NCBI GenBank assembly: GCA_016717325.1
Contig: JADKFV010000004.1
Coordinates: 186,001 to 250,000, forward strand
Length of the DNA stretch: 64,000 nt
DNA from: Bacteroidota bacterium
GTDB taxonomy: Bacteria; Bacteroidota; Bacteroidia; AKYH767-A; OLB10
Direction: 5' to 3'
Made by a program: the position numbers and the translations under genes. Positions 39,110 through 48,643 of the stretch are shown here, in pieces. Under the pieces are notes generated by a model. That model ran no database searches and was not told where the DNA came from. It saw only the letters and a list, made by a program, of their open reading frames with translations. The first letter of the stretch is position 1; each line of letters opens with the position of its first letter.

Positions 39110-40576
39110 ATGAAAAAGCTATTTCTTACCATAACATTTTTGTGTATCATACTATCTGTGCACGCAAAGTCATTAACTGCAAGCCTTACTTTTGCGAAAT
39201 TCTATTCTGCTGCCGATGGGCCATATGTAGAAACATACCTTTCGGTTGATGGCAATTCGGTACATTTTGTAAAAAACGCCAACAATAAATTTCAGGCAAC
39301 TATCACCATTACTTTTTTAGTAAAGGACGAATTGGGCCAGATAAAACACAGCGACAAATACAATTTGCTTAGCCCTGAAGTTGAAGACACCGTTGGCAAT
39401 TATTTTAATTTTATCGACCAGCAAAGGCTTGCATTAAGCAAAGGGAAATACAGCTTCGATATTACCATTGCGGATAAAAACAGCACGCAAAAACCATTTA
39501 CTACAAGCAATACAGTATTTGTAAATCACGAAGCCGGTACCATTTCTATTTCCGATATTGTATTAATAGATAAATACACTAAGGCTGTAACGCCTACCAA
39601 GACTACAAAAAACGGGTATGACCTCATTCCATATGGCGATAATTATTTTTATCCCGGCATGAACAAACTTACTTTCTATGCTGAAATTTATAACACCGCG
39701 GCAGTATTAAAAGATGAGATGTACTTGCTTACTTACAGTTTGATTGATGCCGAATCGCGCTCTGTAGTTGGAAATTTGACAACCTTTAAAAAGCAAACAC
39801 CAAAAGAAACCGAAGTACTGCTTAGCGAATTCGATATTAAAGAAGTGCAATCGGGAAATTATATTTTACTCATTGAAGTGAAAAATAAAGCCAACGAATT
39901 ACTCGCATTTGGCGAAACATTTATTCAACGCAATAATGGAGTACGAAAAGAAGAACCTCTTGATTTGGAAAGCATCAACATTAACCAAACATTTGTTTCA
40001 AGTATAAATAACCGCGATTCGCTGGTAGAACTTATTGCATGCCTGCATCCTATAAGCAGCGCCAGCGAAGGGTTGTGGCAGGACAATCAACTTAAAGCAG
40101 CCGACATCGATTTGATGAAAAAATTCCTTTATGGTTTTTGGATGCGTAGAAATAAGGAAAATCCTGAATTGGCATTTCGTACCTATATGCATGAGGTGGC
40201 AATCGCAAATGCCAACTATTGCAATAAATTTATAAAAGGTTACAATAGCGATCGTGGCAAAGTTTACTTGAAATATGGTCCTCCAAATATCATCACACCA
40301 AGTTTGAACGAGCCCGATGCTTACCCTTACGAAGTATGGCATTATTATAAAATTAAAAAATTTTCGAACAAGAAATTTTTGTTTTACAATACACATTTAA
40401 CAAGCAACGATATGGAATTGCTTCACAGCGATATGCCCGGTGAGTTGTTCGACTCGCGGTGGAAAATGAAACTGTATAAGCGCAACTCACAAAGCTTAAA
40501 CCTTGATAATGAATCACCGGGCAAAGAATCGAACTTTGGTACACATGCCGATGATTTGTTTAATAACCCAAAATAA
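39110..40576 (+). CDS. GWxTD domain-containing secreted protein
   Basis: A signal peptide (MKKLFLTITFLCIILSVHAK) is followed by beta-rich domains and a C-terminal GWxTD-type module: FWMRRNKENPELAFRTYMHE, then YCNKFIKGYNSDRGKVYLKYGPP, and PYEVWHYYKI. Here the GW of the name is replaced by GY (KGYNSDRGKVY), and the SDRG part is kept. The domain is common in Bacteroidota and Acidobacteria envelope proteins of unknown role. No T9SS sorting domain is present. It stands alone after the gld cluster. Confidence 0.85.
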   Translation: MKKLFLTITFLCIILSVHAKSLTASLTFAKFYSAADGPYVETYLSVDGNSVHFVKNANNKFQATITITFLVKDELGQIKHSDKYNLLSPEVEDTVGNYFNFIDQQRLALSKGKYSFDITIADKNSTQKPFTTSNTVFVNHEAGTISISDIVLIDKYTKAVTPTKTTKNGYDLIPYGDNYFYPGMNKLTFYAEIYNTAAVLKDEMYLLTYSLIDAESRSVVGNLTTFKKQTPKETEVLLSEFDIKEVQSGNYILLIEVKNKANELLAFGETFIQRNNGVRKEEPLDLESININQTFVSSINNRDSLVELIACLHPISSASEGLWQDNQLKAADIDLMKKFLYGFWMRRNKENPELAFRTYMHEVAIANANYCNKFIKGYNSDRGKVYLKYGPPNIITPSLNEPDAYPYEVWHYYKIKKFSNKKFLFYNTHLTSNDMELLHSDMPGELFDSRWKMKLYKRNSQSLNLDNESPGKESNFGTHADDLFNNPK

Positions 40577-40668
40577 TATATGAGTGTTTTGTGCATGCAA
40601 CTAATAGCGAAATCAATTAGTTTATTCTTCAAACTCTTTTGCTCATGTAAGTTTAAAAAGAAAAGAAA

Positions 40669-40861
40669 CATTTCGTGTTCTTTCGTGTTTTTAGTGGCAA
40701 GAAAGCCAAATAAAATTATTAATTTTTTTCCGTAGCAAAAAAAATACTTTTGCTTTTTCAATTAGTAACATTTCGTGTTTTTAGTGTTTTTAGTGGCAAG
40801 AAAGCCAAGTTAAATTATTAATTTTTTTTCGCAGCAAAAAAAATACTTTTGCTTTTTCAAT
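40669..40861. repeat. Tandem duplication carrying a promoter box
   Basis: 40669-40762 and 40768-40861 are near-identical and each ends in a TACTTTTG box (40745-40752; 40844-40851) matching TAnnTTTG. The second box lies 22 bases before the glycosyltransferase start. Confidence 0.8.
40844..40851 (+). promoter_or_regulatory. Promoter -7 box for glycosyltransferase
   Basis: TACTTTTG is 22 bases before the TTG start at 40874; a duplicate of the same box lies 99 bases upstream. Confidence 0.5.
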
Positions 40862-40873
40862 ATTTATAATTTT

Positions 40874-41890
40874 TTGAAAACAGCAATAGTCATTCTTAAT
40901 TACAATACTGTAGAACTCCTCGAAAAGTTTTTACCTAAAGTAATAGCAACCTCAGCAACACATGCCGATATTATTGTTGCCGACAATGCTTCGAAAGATG
41001 GCAGTGCCGAATATGTGAAAAAGAACTTCCCAAATGTGCAGGTGCTTACAAGCACTGTAAACTATGGCTTTGCGGGTGGTTACAATTATTTTCTACAACA
41101 AACAAATTACGAATTTGTATTGCTACTCAATACCGATGTAGAAGTAACCGACAATTGGCTGCAACCCATGTTGAATAAAATGGAAAGTGATGAAAGCATT
41201 GCGGCCATACAACCAAAAATAAAATATTATCACGATAAGGAAGCCTTCGAATTTGCCGGTGCTGCCGGAGGCTATATCGATTATTTAGGTTTTCCATTTT
41301 GCCGCGGCCGTGTTTTCGAAACCATGGAAAACGACAATCACCAATACGATGATAGCTGCGAAATATTTTGGGCCACCGGTGCATGTATGCTTGTTCGCAA
41401 AAAAGTATTCGATGAACTCGGTGGCTTCGATCCCGATTTTTTTGCCCACATGGAAGAAATAGATTTATGCTGGCGCATGCAAAATGCCGGTTACAAAATT
41501 TATTACGAAGGTAGCAGTACAGTTTATCACATGGGTGGCGGCACATTGTCTACCGGCAATCCGCGCAAAACACATCTTAACTTTCGCAACAATTTATTGA
41601 TGCTGCATAAAAACTTACCAAAGAAAAGTTTGAACCGTATACTGTTTTTTAAAATGGTTTTAGATGGTGTAGCAGCAATGATGTTTTTATTTCGCAATGG
41701 TACACAACATTTTATGGCCGTAGTAAATGCCCATATGTATTTTTATAAAAATATTGAAAACCGAAAAGCAATCCGTGCCAAAACGCAAGCACAAATAAAA
41801 CTGCACAACACAAAAAATATTTTTCAGTCGAGTCTAGTAATGCAATATTACATAGGTGGGAAGAAATTGTTCTCGAAGCTCGTGAGGTAG
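40874..41890 (+). CDS. Glycosyltransferase family 2, rhamnosyltransferase-like
   Basis: A soluble GT-A enzyme of family 2: AIVILNYNTVELL, IIVADNASKDGSAEYV, NYGFAGGYN, the acidic LLLNTDVEV, WATGACMLVRKKVFDELGGFD and HMEEIDLCWRMQNAGYKIYY are characteristic of rhamnosyl- and related transferases acting on surface polysaccharide. There is a probable amphipathic C-terminal tail. Start is a TTG at 40874 (MKTAIV); no ATG fits. It is a single gene beside a minisatellite. Confidence 0.9.
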   Translation: MKTAIVILNYNTVELLEKFLPKVIATSATHADIIVADNASKDGSAEYVKKNFPNVQVLTSTVNYGFAGGYNYFLQQTNYEFVLLLNTDVEVTDNWLQPMLNKMESDESIAAIQPKIKYYHDKEAFEFAGAAGGYIDYLGFPFCRGRVFETMENDNHQYDDSCEIFWATGACMLVRKKVFDELGGFDPDFFAHMEEIDLCWRMQNAGYKIYYEGSSTVYHMGGGTLSTGNPRKTHLNFRNNLLMLHKNLPKKSLNRILFFKMVLDGVAAMMFLFRNGTQHFMAVVNAHMYFYKNIENRKAIRAKTQAQIKLHNTKNIFQSSLVMQYYIGGKKLFSKLVR

Positions 41891-41951
41891 TTATTGGTTG
41901 TTGGTTATTCTGTTATTGGGTTATTGGTTATTGTGTTATTGATTATTACTA
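41888..41951. repeat. Word-repeat minisatellite, GTTATTGG type
   Basis: Irregular copies of GTTATTGGTTATTG/TTGGTTATTC at the 3' end of the glycosyltransferase gene; same family as 6345-6409. Confidence 0.75.
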
Positions 41952-41970
41952 CAATCGGCATTTGCGGCCG

Positions 41971-42108
41971 CAAGCTTCCACTCTTGTGGTTTCATTTTTA
42001 TTGATGATGAACTACTTAATTTTATCTTTGCATAGTAAAATATTAATTTATTAAAATGAATCAACTATGCAAAACTATTTCACGGGCCACAAGCGTGGAC
42101 GCTTGAGG
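41971..42108. repeat. Pair of inverted CAAGCGTCCACGCTTG-type palindromes
   Basis: 41971-41989 and the complement of 42087-42108 are two copies of the same element (CAAGCTTCCACTCTTGTGG versus CAAGCGTCCACGCTTGTGG). The second folds into a perfect seven-base stem. Between them lies a good promoter. Confidence 0.7.
42001..42030 (+). promoter_or_regulatory. Orphan Bacteroidota promoter
   Basis: TTG at 42001 and TATCTTTG at 42023-42030 are 19 bases apart, the expected spacing. Downstream are only a 16-codon frame (MNQLCKTISRATSVDA, 42056-42106) and the hairpin at 42090-42105, then a convergent gene. It may be the relic of a lost gene or drive a small RNA. Confidence 0.45.
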
Positions 42109-42123
42109 GAGCAGAGGAAATTA

Positions 42124-44724
42124 CTACATACCAAAAGCTGTTCGCACTTTTATTTGTTGACGTACTTCCTCTAATGTGAGTTTACAGAAAACTTCTACTG
42201 TCACATTTTCGCCCGGTATCATATCGAAATAATTATTGCTCATTTTTGTGTTGGCATCTCCATCGAAAGAAATGAAAATATCTTTTGCCAGGGCTTTTGC
42301 GGCAAGTTTTATGTAGTAATGGCCTTGTTTACCTTTTACTTTTAGCGTGAGTGGTTCTGCGGGAAGTTTTAAGTTTTTACTTGCTGCAAAATAATGGATG
42401 CTACTTTGCTTGTCGCTGATGCTGCTGTTGATGGCATGTACAAAAAGAGAAATTTTGCTCAGGCTGTCGTTCACAATTTTATTTAATGGTTGGGCAAAAA
42501 CAAGAACAGCAGAATCAGCGTCTACAGTTATAGATGTATCACGTTTCCAGAATTTCTTGCCGTTAAAATCTTTCAGCACGAAATCGATATCACACTTTGC
42601 CGGCTCGCGCTTATCATTTACGGCAAACACCAAAAGCGAATCGTTGCGCTCAATTGCAAAAGTTTGAACCGGCTCGAAAGCCTTGGCAACAGTGTAATTC
42701 AACGCCTTCCAGTTCATGCTGTTATCCATACGGCGCCATGTAATACCGGGCCAGCAATCGTTAAACTGCCAGTACAAACTACCCATACAAAATGGTTTTG
42801 ATATGCGATGTGCTGCTATGGCTTTCTCGTAAGCTATTGCTTGTGTGAGTTGCGATGTGTAGGCAAAATCGTCAAGTGAAACAGCCTGCCTGTAATATTG
42901 CTCTGCATGCTTTACTATGAGTTTGTTTCCTTTATAACTTTTTTGTCGGGCGTTAATTTCTTTCACATTCCAGTTTTTAATATTGGATGTAAAATAATTG
43001 CGGAAGTAATTAGCTGCCGGCAACGAAGGAAAACCATACTCACTTGCAAAGCGAGGCACATGTGTATAAAACGAATCGAAATGTTGCTCGCCATGCCACA
43101 CGCCCCAGTAATGATTATCGCCAAACGAAAAATCCTTTGTATTGCCCCAGTTACTTTGTGGCGAAGTGTGCATGTAAAATCTATCGGCATCGAAAAGCGC
43201 AACAGCATCGGGCAATACATTTTTAAAAATTAAATAATAGCCTTCTACAAAATCCAAACTATCCTGTTCAGTATATTTGTAAGTAGTGTACCATCCCCAA
43301 TTTTTTAATGCAACATCAATTTCATTATTGCCACACCACAGTGCTAGCGAAGGATGATTGTGCAACCGTTTTACCTGATATTCGGCTTCGTCCTTTATGT
43401 TGCTTATAAAGGCAGTATCGTACGGATACATGGTGCCGCTAAACATAAAATCCTGCCACACCATAATTCCATATCTATCGGCAAGGTCGTAAAAGCGATT
43501 GCTTTCGTATATGCCACCGCCCCACACGCGTATCATGTTGAAGTGTAGTTGGTGCATTATTTTAAAGTAAGCCTCGTATACACTATCCGTTACAACATTG
43601 CTCATGGCATCAGGCGGAATCCAGTTGGCACCACGGGCAAATATTTTATTGCCATTGCACATCACATAAAAATTGCGGCCGTCTTTATCTATTTCGTTTA
43701 CCACTTGAATGGTACGAATACCTGTAGTAACAATAGTTTGCTGCACATCGCGCTTTGTTCGCAGAATGATGTGAAATGTGTAAAGTGGTTGTGCCCCTGT
43801 TTCGTTGGGGAACCACAAATCGGGGTTTTTTATTTGTACCGGAATACTAAAAATATGATGACCCTTTACTTTCACGTAATTGCGAATGATGGGTTTAAAA
43901 GATTTAGCGTCATCGTATATTTCAATCTGCACCGAATCGGGATTTGCAGAAAGTAAATTTACCTGCACATCGAGCAAGGCTACATTTTTTATAATGGAGG
44001 TGGTGCGTACAAAAACATTATTAATGTACATATCGTTCCATACATGCAATTTAATATTTCGGTAAATGCCACATCCTACCAGGCGTGGTGCCACATCCCA
44101 ACCATAATGCATTGGCGACTTACGTGTATGTGCACTGGTTTTTAACGGATGATTATCGTTATCGGCAGGAAAAACAAATGAGGTGTTACGATTTTTGAAA
44201 ACCCAATTCACCGGAGAATAAAAATATATACGTAAGGTATTTTGGCCGGGCTTCAAATTCGATTTTATATTTTGCTCCCATGCACGAAACATATTATCGG
44301 CAAACAAAATTTTGTTGCCATTAACAAACACATCGGCATAAGTGTCGAGGCCTTCGAAATTTATATCCACATGATTGAATTGCAAAACTCCCGAGTCGAT
44401 ATCGAAACTACATTCGTATATCCAATCGAAATTTTGCACCCATTGCACTTTTGTTTCATTATTATCAACGTATGGGTTAGGTATTTTTTTGTTGGCAAGT
44501 AAATCGCTGAACACACTGCCGGGAACAGTTGCGGGCATCCATGCAATACTATCGGCACGGGTAAATTTCCATGTTGCATTTAGCGGAATAATATCGGAAG
44601 CAATGGTAGATTTTTGTTTTGCAAAAGCTGCGAAACAAATCAGCGTGCAAACAATGCTAAAAAATATTGTGCGCTTCGACACAAAATAAAAATGCAACAA
44701 GAAGTTATAAAGATTAAGAACCAT
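42124..44724 (-). CDS. Beta-mannosidase, glycoside hydrolase family 2
   Basis: An exo-acting enzyme that removes beta-linked mannose from the non-reducing end of oligosaccharides; a signal peptide (FSIVCTLICFAAFAKQ) predicts a periplasmic or exported location. The GH2 sugar-binding domain (residues ~50-220) and immunoglobulin-like domain lead to the TIM barrel with RVWGGGIYES and MVWQDFMFSGTMYP. The acid/base Glu is in WCGNNEIDVAL and the nucleophile Glu in FASEYGFPS. SLYWQFNDCWPGITW is typical of beta-mannosidases. Length (866) is normal. It is not in an obvious polysaccharide locus. Confidence 0.92.
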   Translation of the reverse strand: MVLNLYNFLLHFYFVSKRTIFFSIVCTLICFAAFAKQKSTIASDIIPLNATWKFTRADSIAWMPATVPGSVFSDLLANKKIPNPYVDNNETKVQWVQNFDWIYECSFDIDSGVLQFNHVDINFEGLDTYADVFVNGNKILFADNMFRAWEQNIKSNLKPGQNTLRIYFYSPVNWVFKNRNTSFVFPADNDNHPLKTSAHTRKSPMHYGWDVAPRLVGCGIYRNIKLHVWNDMYINNVFVRTTSIIKNVALLDVQVNLLSANPDSVQIEIYDDAKSFKPIIRNYVKVKGHHIFSIPVQIKNPDLWFPNETGAQPLYTFHIILRTKRDVQQTIVTTGIRTIQVVNEIDKDGRNFYVMCNGNKIFARGANWIPPDAMSNVVTDSVYEAYFKIMHQLHFNMIRVWGGGIYESNRFYDLADRYGIMVWQDFMFSGTMYPYDTAFISNIKDEAEYQVKRLHNHPSLALWCGNNEIDVALKNWGWYTTYKYTEQDSLDFVEGYYLIFKNVLPDAVALFDADRFYMHTSPQSNWGNTKDFSFGDNHYWGVWHGEQHFDSFYTHVPRFASEYGFPSLPAANYFRNYFTSNIKNWNVKEINARQKSYKGNKLIVKHAEQYYRQAVSLDDFAYTSQLTQAIAYEKAIAAHRISKPFCMGSLYWQFNDCWPGITWRRMDNSMNWKALNYTVAKAFEPVQTFAIERNDSLLVFAVNDKREPAKCDIDFVLKDFNGKKFWKRDTSITVDADSAVLVFAQPLNKIVNDSLSKISLFVHAINSSISDKQSSIHYFAASKNLKLPAEPLTLKVKGKQGHYYIKLAAKALAKDIFISFDGDANTKMSNNYFDMIPGENVTVEVFCKLTLEEVRQQIKVRTAFGM

Positions 44725-44769
44725 AAATTTTGGTTACGTATTTTGTAGTGAAAACCTATTGAACAATGG

Positions 44770-45939
44770 TTAGCTTTTTCTGCGCTTAATTTCATTTACA
44801 ATCAGCGAAAGTTCGCGGCTCATTTGTCCGGCCATACTGGTGTTTTCTTTTGCACGCCTGAATAGATAGGGCATTACAGATTTGACCGGACCATACGGCA
44901 CATATTTGCAAACATTGTAACCGGCCACAGCTAAATTAAAACTGATATGGTCGCTCATGCCCAACAATTGCGAAAACCATATGTGTGGATGCTGGTGTGG
45001 AATATTGTTTTTTTCCATGAGTTGTGTAAGCAATAAACTACTTTGTTCGTTATGTGTGCCGGCACAAATGGCAATGGTGTTTATGTGTTCGATGCAGAAT
45101 TTTAATCCAGCATCGTAATCGCGATCGCTACTTTCCTTATTGGGTTGAATAGGACATGTATATTCAAAATCCATGGCGCGTTTGCGTTCCTTTTCCATAT
45201 AGGCACCACGCACTAATTTTATACCTAGTATATAGTTATGGTTAATAGCATGTTGATGGCTTTGTTTTAAAAATTCGAGGCGGTCTGTTCGGTAAAATTG
45301 AATGGTGTTGTATACAATGGGATGTTGTGTATTATACTTTTGCATCATGGCATTGGCCATATCATCTATGGCTTGTTGTATCCAACTTTCTTCGGCATCA
45401 ATAAAAATGCGCACATTGTTTTGTGCTGCGGTGCCGCAAATACGGTCAACACGGTTTTGCACACGCTGCCATTGTTGTTGCTCGTCAGGGTTGAGTTGCA
45501 TGCCGGCACTTTGCTTTGCAAGTATATCGTGCGTGGCAAATCCTGTAACTTTAAAAACGCAAAACGAAATTGCCGGATTGTTTGTCGCCTTTTTTACTGT
45601 TCCCAAAATGGCCTGAGTAGTTTGTTCAAATGCTTCTTCGGTTTCTTGCCCTTCGACCGAATAATCGAGAATGCTTCCTACTTTATTTTCGTATAATTTT
45701 TGAATAGTGGCATTGCATTCTTCTATGGTTTCGCCACCCACAAATTGCTTGAAGATGGTACCCTTTATGGCAAAGTTAATGGGCAAGCCAATCTTCATGG
45801 CAAATGATGTGGCAGGTTCCATAAGCGAAACCAACGAACGGTTGTTTATGGCTTTAAACAACATGTAAGCACGTTGCAAGTCGGCATTTGATTTATAGGC
45901 AAATGCATTTTTTATATTATCGAATGAAACTGTAGACAT
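44770..45939 (-). CDS. Proline dehydrogenase
   Basis: A flavoenzyme oxidising proline to pyrroline-5-carboxylate, the first step of proline catabolism. It is the monofunctional form (389 residues), not fused to the aldehyde dehydrogenase half of PutA. FAD- and substrate-binding motifs include IFIDAEESW, LGIKLVRGAYMEKER, CAGTHNE, KYVPYGP and PYLFRRAKENTSM, where the double Arg contacts the substrate carboxylate. A single promoter box lies 18 bases upstream of the ATG. Confidence 0.93.
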   Translation of the reverse strand: MSTVSFDNIKNAFAYKSNADLQRAYMLFKAINNRSLVSLMEPATSFAMKIGLPINFAIKGTIFKQFVGGETIEECNATIQKLYENKVGSILDYSVEGQETEEAFEQTTQAILGTVKKATNNPAISFCVFKVTGFATHDILAKQSAGMQLNPDEQQQWQRVQNRVDRICGTAAQNNVRIFIDAEESWIQQAIDDMANAMMQKYNTQHPIVYNTIQFYRTDRLEFLKQSHQHAINHNYILGIKLVRGAYMEKERKRAMDFEYTCPIQPNKESSDRDYDAGLKFCIEHINTIAICAGTHNEQSSLLLTQLMEKNNIPHQHPHIWFSQLLGMSDHISFNLAVAGYNVCKYVPYGPVKSVMPYLFRRAKENTSMAGQMSRELSLIVNEIKRRKS

Positions 45940-45956
45940 AAAGGAAAATTGATGTA

Positions 45957-45964
45957 CAAATGTA
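45957..45964 (-). promoter_or_regulatory. Promoter -7 box for proline dehydrogenase
   Basis: TACATTTG on the minus strand, 17 bases before the ATG, matches TAnnTTTG. Confidence 0.5.
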
Positions 45965-46021
45965 GAAGTAAAAGAAACGGAAACAAATTTAGTGATTGGT
46001 TGTTTTGTGAAATGGTAACAT

Positions 46022-46029
46022 TACCTTTG
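46022..46029 (+). promoter_or_regulatory. Promoter -7 box for DAHP synthase gene
   Basis: TACCTTTG fits TAnnTTTG and lies 24 bases before the TTG start at 46054. Confidence 0.5.
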
Positions 46030-46053
46030 AGGCGCAAATAAAATTCATCAAAA

Positions 46054-47154
46054 TTGAATACGGAATTAGGAGATTTTTTTTCGAATACATTTACAAATAA
46101 ACCATTTGTAATTGCTGGACCGTGTAGTGCCGAAAGTGCAGAACAGGTGCACGATACAGTAGAATTGCTGAGCCAACAAAATGTAAAACTTGTGCGTGCC
46201 GGAATATGGAAACCCCGCACACGCCCCAATAGTTTTGAAGGCCGTGGCACTGTTGCATTGCAATGGCTGAAAGATGCCGGCACAAAATTTAATTTGCCTG
46301 TGGCGGTGGAAGTAGCAACAGTGGAACATGTGGAACAAGCCCTGCGCGCAGGAATAGATGTGCTTTGGATAGGAGCGCGTACCACAGTGAATCCCTTTAT
46401 GGTGCAGGAAATTGCCGATGCTTTGCGCGGAGTGAATATTCCGGTGATGGTAAAAAATCCCATCAACCCCGATTTGGAATTGTGGCTTGGTAGTGTAGAG
46501 CGTATTTGCAAAGCCGGTATAACGCAAGTGTCTGCTATACATCGTGGGTTTAGCAGCTACGAAAATAGTTTATACCGCTACAAACCAAACTGGGAAATAC
46601 CCATAGAGTTTAAACGACAGCGGCCCGAAGTGCCCATGATATGTGACCCAAGCCACATTGCAGGCAATACCGAAAATATATTTTTCATTGCACAAACAGC
46701 ACTCGATTTGCAGTACGATGGATTGATGATAGAAACCCACATCAACCCAAAGGCTGCACTTAGCGATGCCAAACAACAAATCACACCGCATGAGTTAGAA
46801 TTATTGCTTTCGAAATTGATGCAACGCAAAAGCACACCCGATGATGTTTTTGAACTTACCAAGTTGCTGCAACTGCGCGAAAAAATTGATGCCCTCGATA
46901 AAGAAATGATTGATGTGCTGGCACGAAGAATGGAAATATCACGCATTATAGGTTCGTTTAAAAAAGAAAACAACGTTACCATTTTACAACCCGAGCGATG
47001 GGACGAAATAATAAAATCGCGAACGGCATACGGCACAGCACATGAGTTGCATCGCGAGTTTTTATTGAAGCTTTGCAACATACTGCACGAGGAATCGATA
47101 ATGCAGCAGGCCAATATGATGAATGCTGCCGAAAACCCTGAACTGAAGAAATAA
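46054..47154 (+). CDS. Bifunctional 3-deoxy-7-phosphoheptulonate synthase/chorismate mutase
   Basis: A fusion joining the first step of the shikimate pathway to the chorismate branch point. Residues ~1-265 form a DAHP synthase of the KDO8P-synthase-like type (FVIAGPCSAES, IWKPRTRPNSFEG, WIGARTTVNPFMV, MICDPSHIAGN, MIETHINP); residues ~275-360 form an AroQ-type chorismate mutase (LREKIDALDKEMIDVLARRM and a key Lys in FKKENNVTIL). This architecture is typical of Bacteroidota. The start is TTG. aroB follows eight bases later, so the two share an aromatic amino acid operon. Confidence 0.93.
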   Translation: MNTELGDFFSNTFTNKPFVIAGPCSAESAEQVHDTVELLSQQNVKLVRAGIWKPRTRPNSFEGRGTVALQWLKDAGTKFNLPVAVEVATVEHVEQALRAGIDVLWIGARTTVNPFMVQEIADALRGVNIPVMVKNPINPDLELWLGSVERICKAGITQVSAIHRGFSSYENSLYRYKPNWEIPIEFKRQRPEVPMICDPSHIAGNTENIFFIAQTALDLQYDGLMIETHINPKAALSDAKQQITPHELELLLSKLMQRKSTPDDVFELTKLLQLREKIDALDKEMIDVLARRMEISRIIGSFKKENNVTILQPERWDEIIKSRTAYGTAHELHREFLLKLCNILHEESIMQQANMMNAAENPELKK

Positions 47155-47162
47155 TTTTATCT

Positions 47163-48202
47163 ATGGCTGAAAATGTGTTTGATGATAAAGCCATATTTTA
47201 TTCGAAAAATTGTCTCGATAAATTTGCTGCATTCATACAAAACAAAATAAAAGCACAGCGCATTTTTATTGTATGTGATACAAATTCTTCAAAACATTGC
47301 TTGCCTTATTTTAAAAAATGCGTTGGCGATAAAATTGCAATTAACATCATTAAAATAAAAGCAGGCGAGGTGTACAAAAATTTCGAAACCATCGGATTTA
47401 TTTGTGCTCAATTGAATAAATATTTTGCCACGCGAAATGATGTAATTGTAAATCTTGGTGGTGGTGTGGTGTGCGATGCCGGTGGATTTGCCGCTGCCAT
47501 TTACAAGCGCGGTATGCATTTTATAAATATTCCTACAACGCTGATGGCCATGATAGATGCAGCAATTGGAGGTAAAACAGGCATAAATTTCGAAGGTTTA
47601 AAAACAATATTGGCGCATTTCATTTTCCGGCTGCCGTGTTTGTAGATGTTGCTTTTCTACAAACATTACCTCCGCGCCACATTACCAATGGTTTTGCCGA
47701 AGCCTTGAAACATGCATTGATTTATGACAAAAAATTGTGGCAAAAAATAAAAAATATTGCTCCGCTCGAGTTTTCGGCAAATGCCAAACTGATAGAACGC
47801 TGCATAAAAATAAAATGCGAAATAGTAAAGGCTGATAGTAATGAAAATGGAATGCGAAAACTGCTCAACTTTGGCCATACCATTGGCCATGCCATAGAAA
47901 GTTTATCGATGCTATCGCCTACTCCATTGCTGCATGGCGAAGCGGTTATGATTGGCATGCTGCACGAAGCACGGCTCTCGCATCAATGCGCAGGCTTGCC
48001 ATTAAATCAGTTGAAAGAAATAGAAAATGTATTGAACCAGTATATAAAAAACCAAAAATTTAAAAACGCCACAACAAAACAACTACTACCGTATTTACTC
48101 AACGATAAAAAAAATAACTATAACCATATACGTTACACATTGCTTAAGGAAATTGGGCAGGGTATGGTGGATTTGAATTGCAAAGATGAATACCGCTCTT
48201 AA
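47163..48202 (+). CDS. aroB: 3-dehydroquinate synthase, frameshifted
   Basis: AroB converts DAHP to 3-dehydroquinate, second step of the shikimate pathway and directly after the enzyme encoded upstream. Key motifs are VNLGGGVVCDAGGFAAAIYKRG (NAD binding), NIPTTLMAMIDAAIGGKTGI, GFAEALKHALIYD, and the metal ligands in FGHTIGHAIE and LHGEAVMIGM. The frame breaks in a run of five A (47600-47604); adding one base gives the expected KNNIGAFHFPAAVFVDVAFL. Length after correction is about 346 residues, normal for AroB. Confidence 0.93.
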
Positions 48203-48407
48203 ATTAGACAAATGTTTGAAATTCATGTTTTGAATTTATTCTAAACTAATTTTTTATTTAATAAAGTGTATTTTGAAGACAATAACATAAGCACCATTAT
48301 GAAAAATAGCCACATTTATAAAACGTAAATTTGCCGGAAGCAAGCAATTAGATTAAATTTAAAAATGTTCGTAATCATTCATGTTGGTTGACTTTGTTAT
48401 GTTAATG

Positions 48408-48447
48408 ATATTTGAAGTGCCAGAGTCAGCACACTTCAAATATTTTC
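48408..48447. terminator. Hairpin downstream of aroB
   Basis: ATATTTGAAGTG and its exact complement form a 12-base stem around a 12-base loop, followed by TTTT. It could end a long aroB transcript, although it lies about 200 bases beyond the stop. The rest of the gap 48203-48643 shows nothing else I can identify. Confidence 0.5.
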
Positions 48448-48643
48448 TATGCCATAATAAATATCAGTAAGATAAGTCATGCACACAATCAGGCATTAGT
48501 AATTGTCGTCTGTTATTAGTACATTATCGCACACAAAACGTGTGAATTACATAACTCTTTTAATTAGATGTATAACGCTTTCGGGAATTATTGCTCACAT
48601 CTTTGCAACGTAATAATGTAGTTACAAATAAAGGTCAAATAAA

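Noticed and set aside
41964..41977. Adjacent NotI and HindIII sites, suggesting vector polylinker contamination
   Set aside because: The sequence continues as a diverged copy of the palindromic element found at 42087-42108 and not as any vector backbone, so the sites are coincidental.
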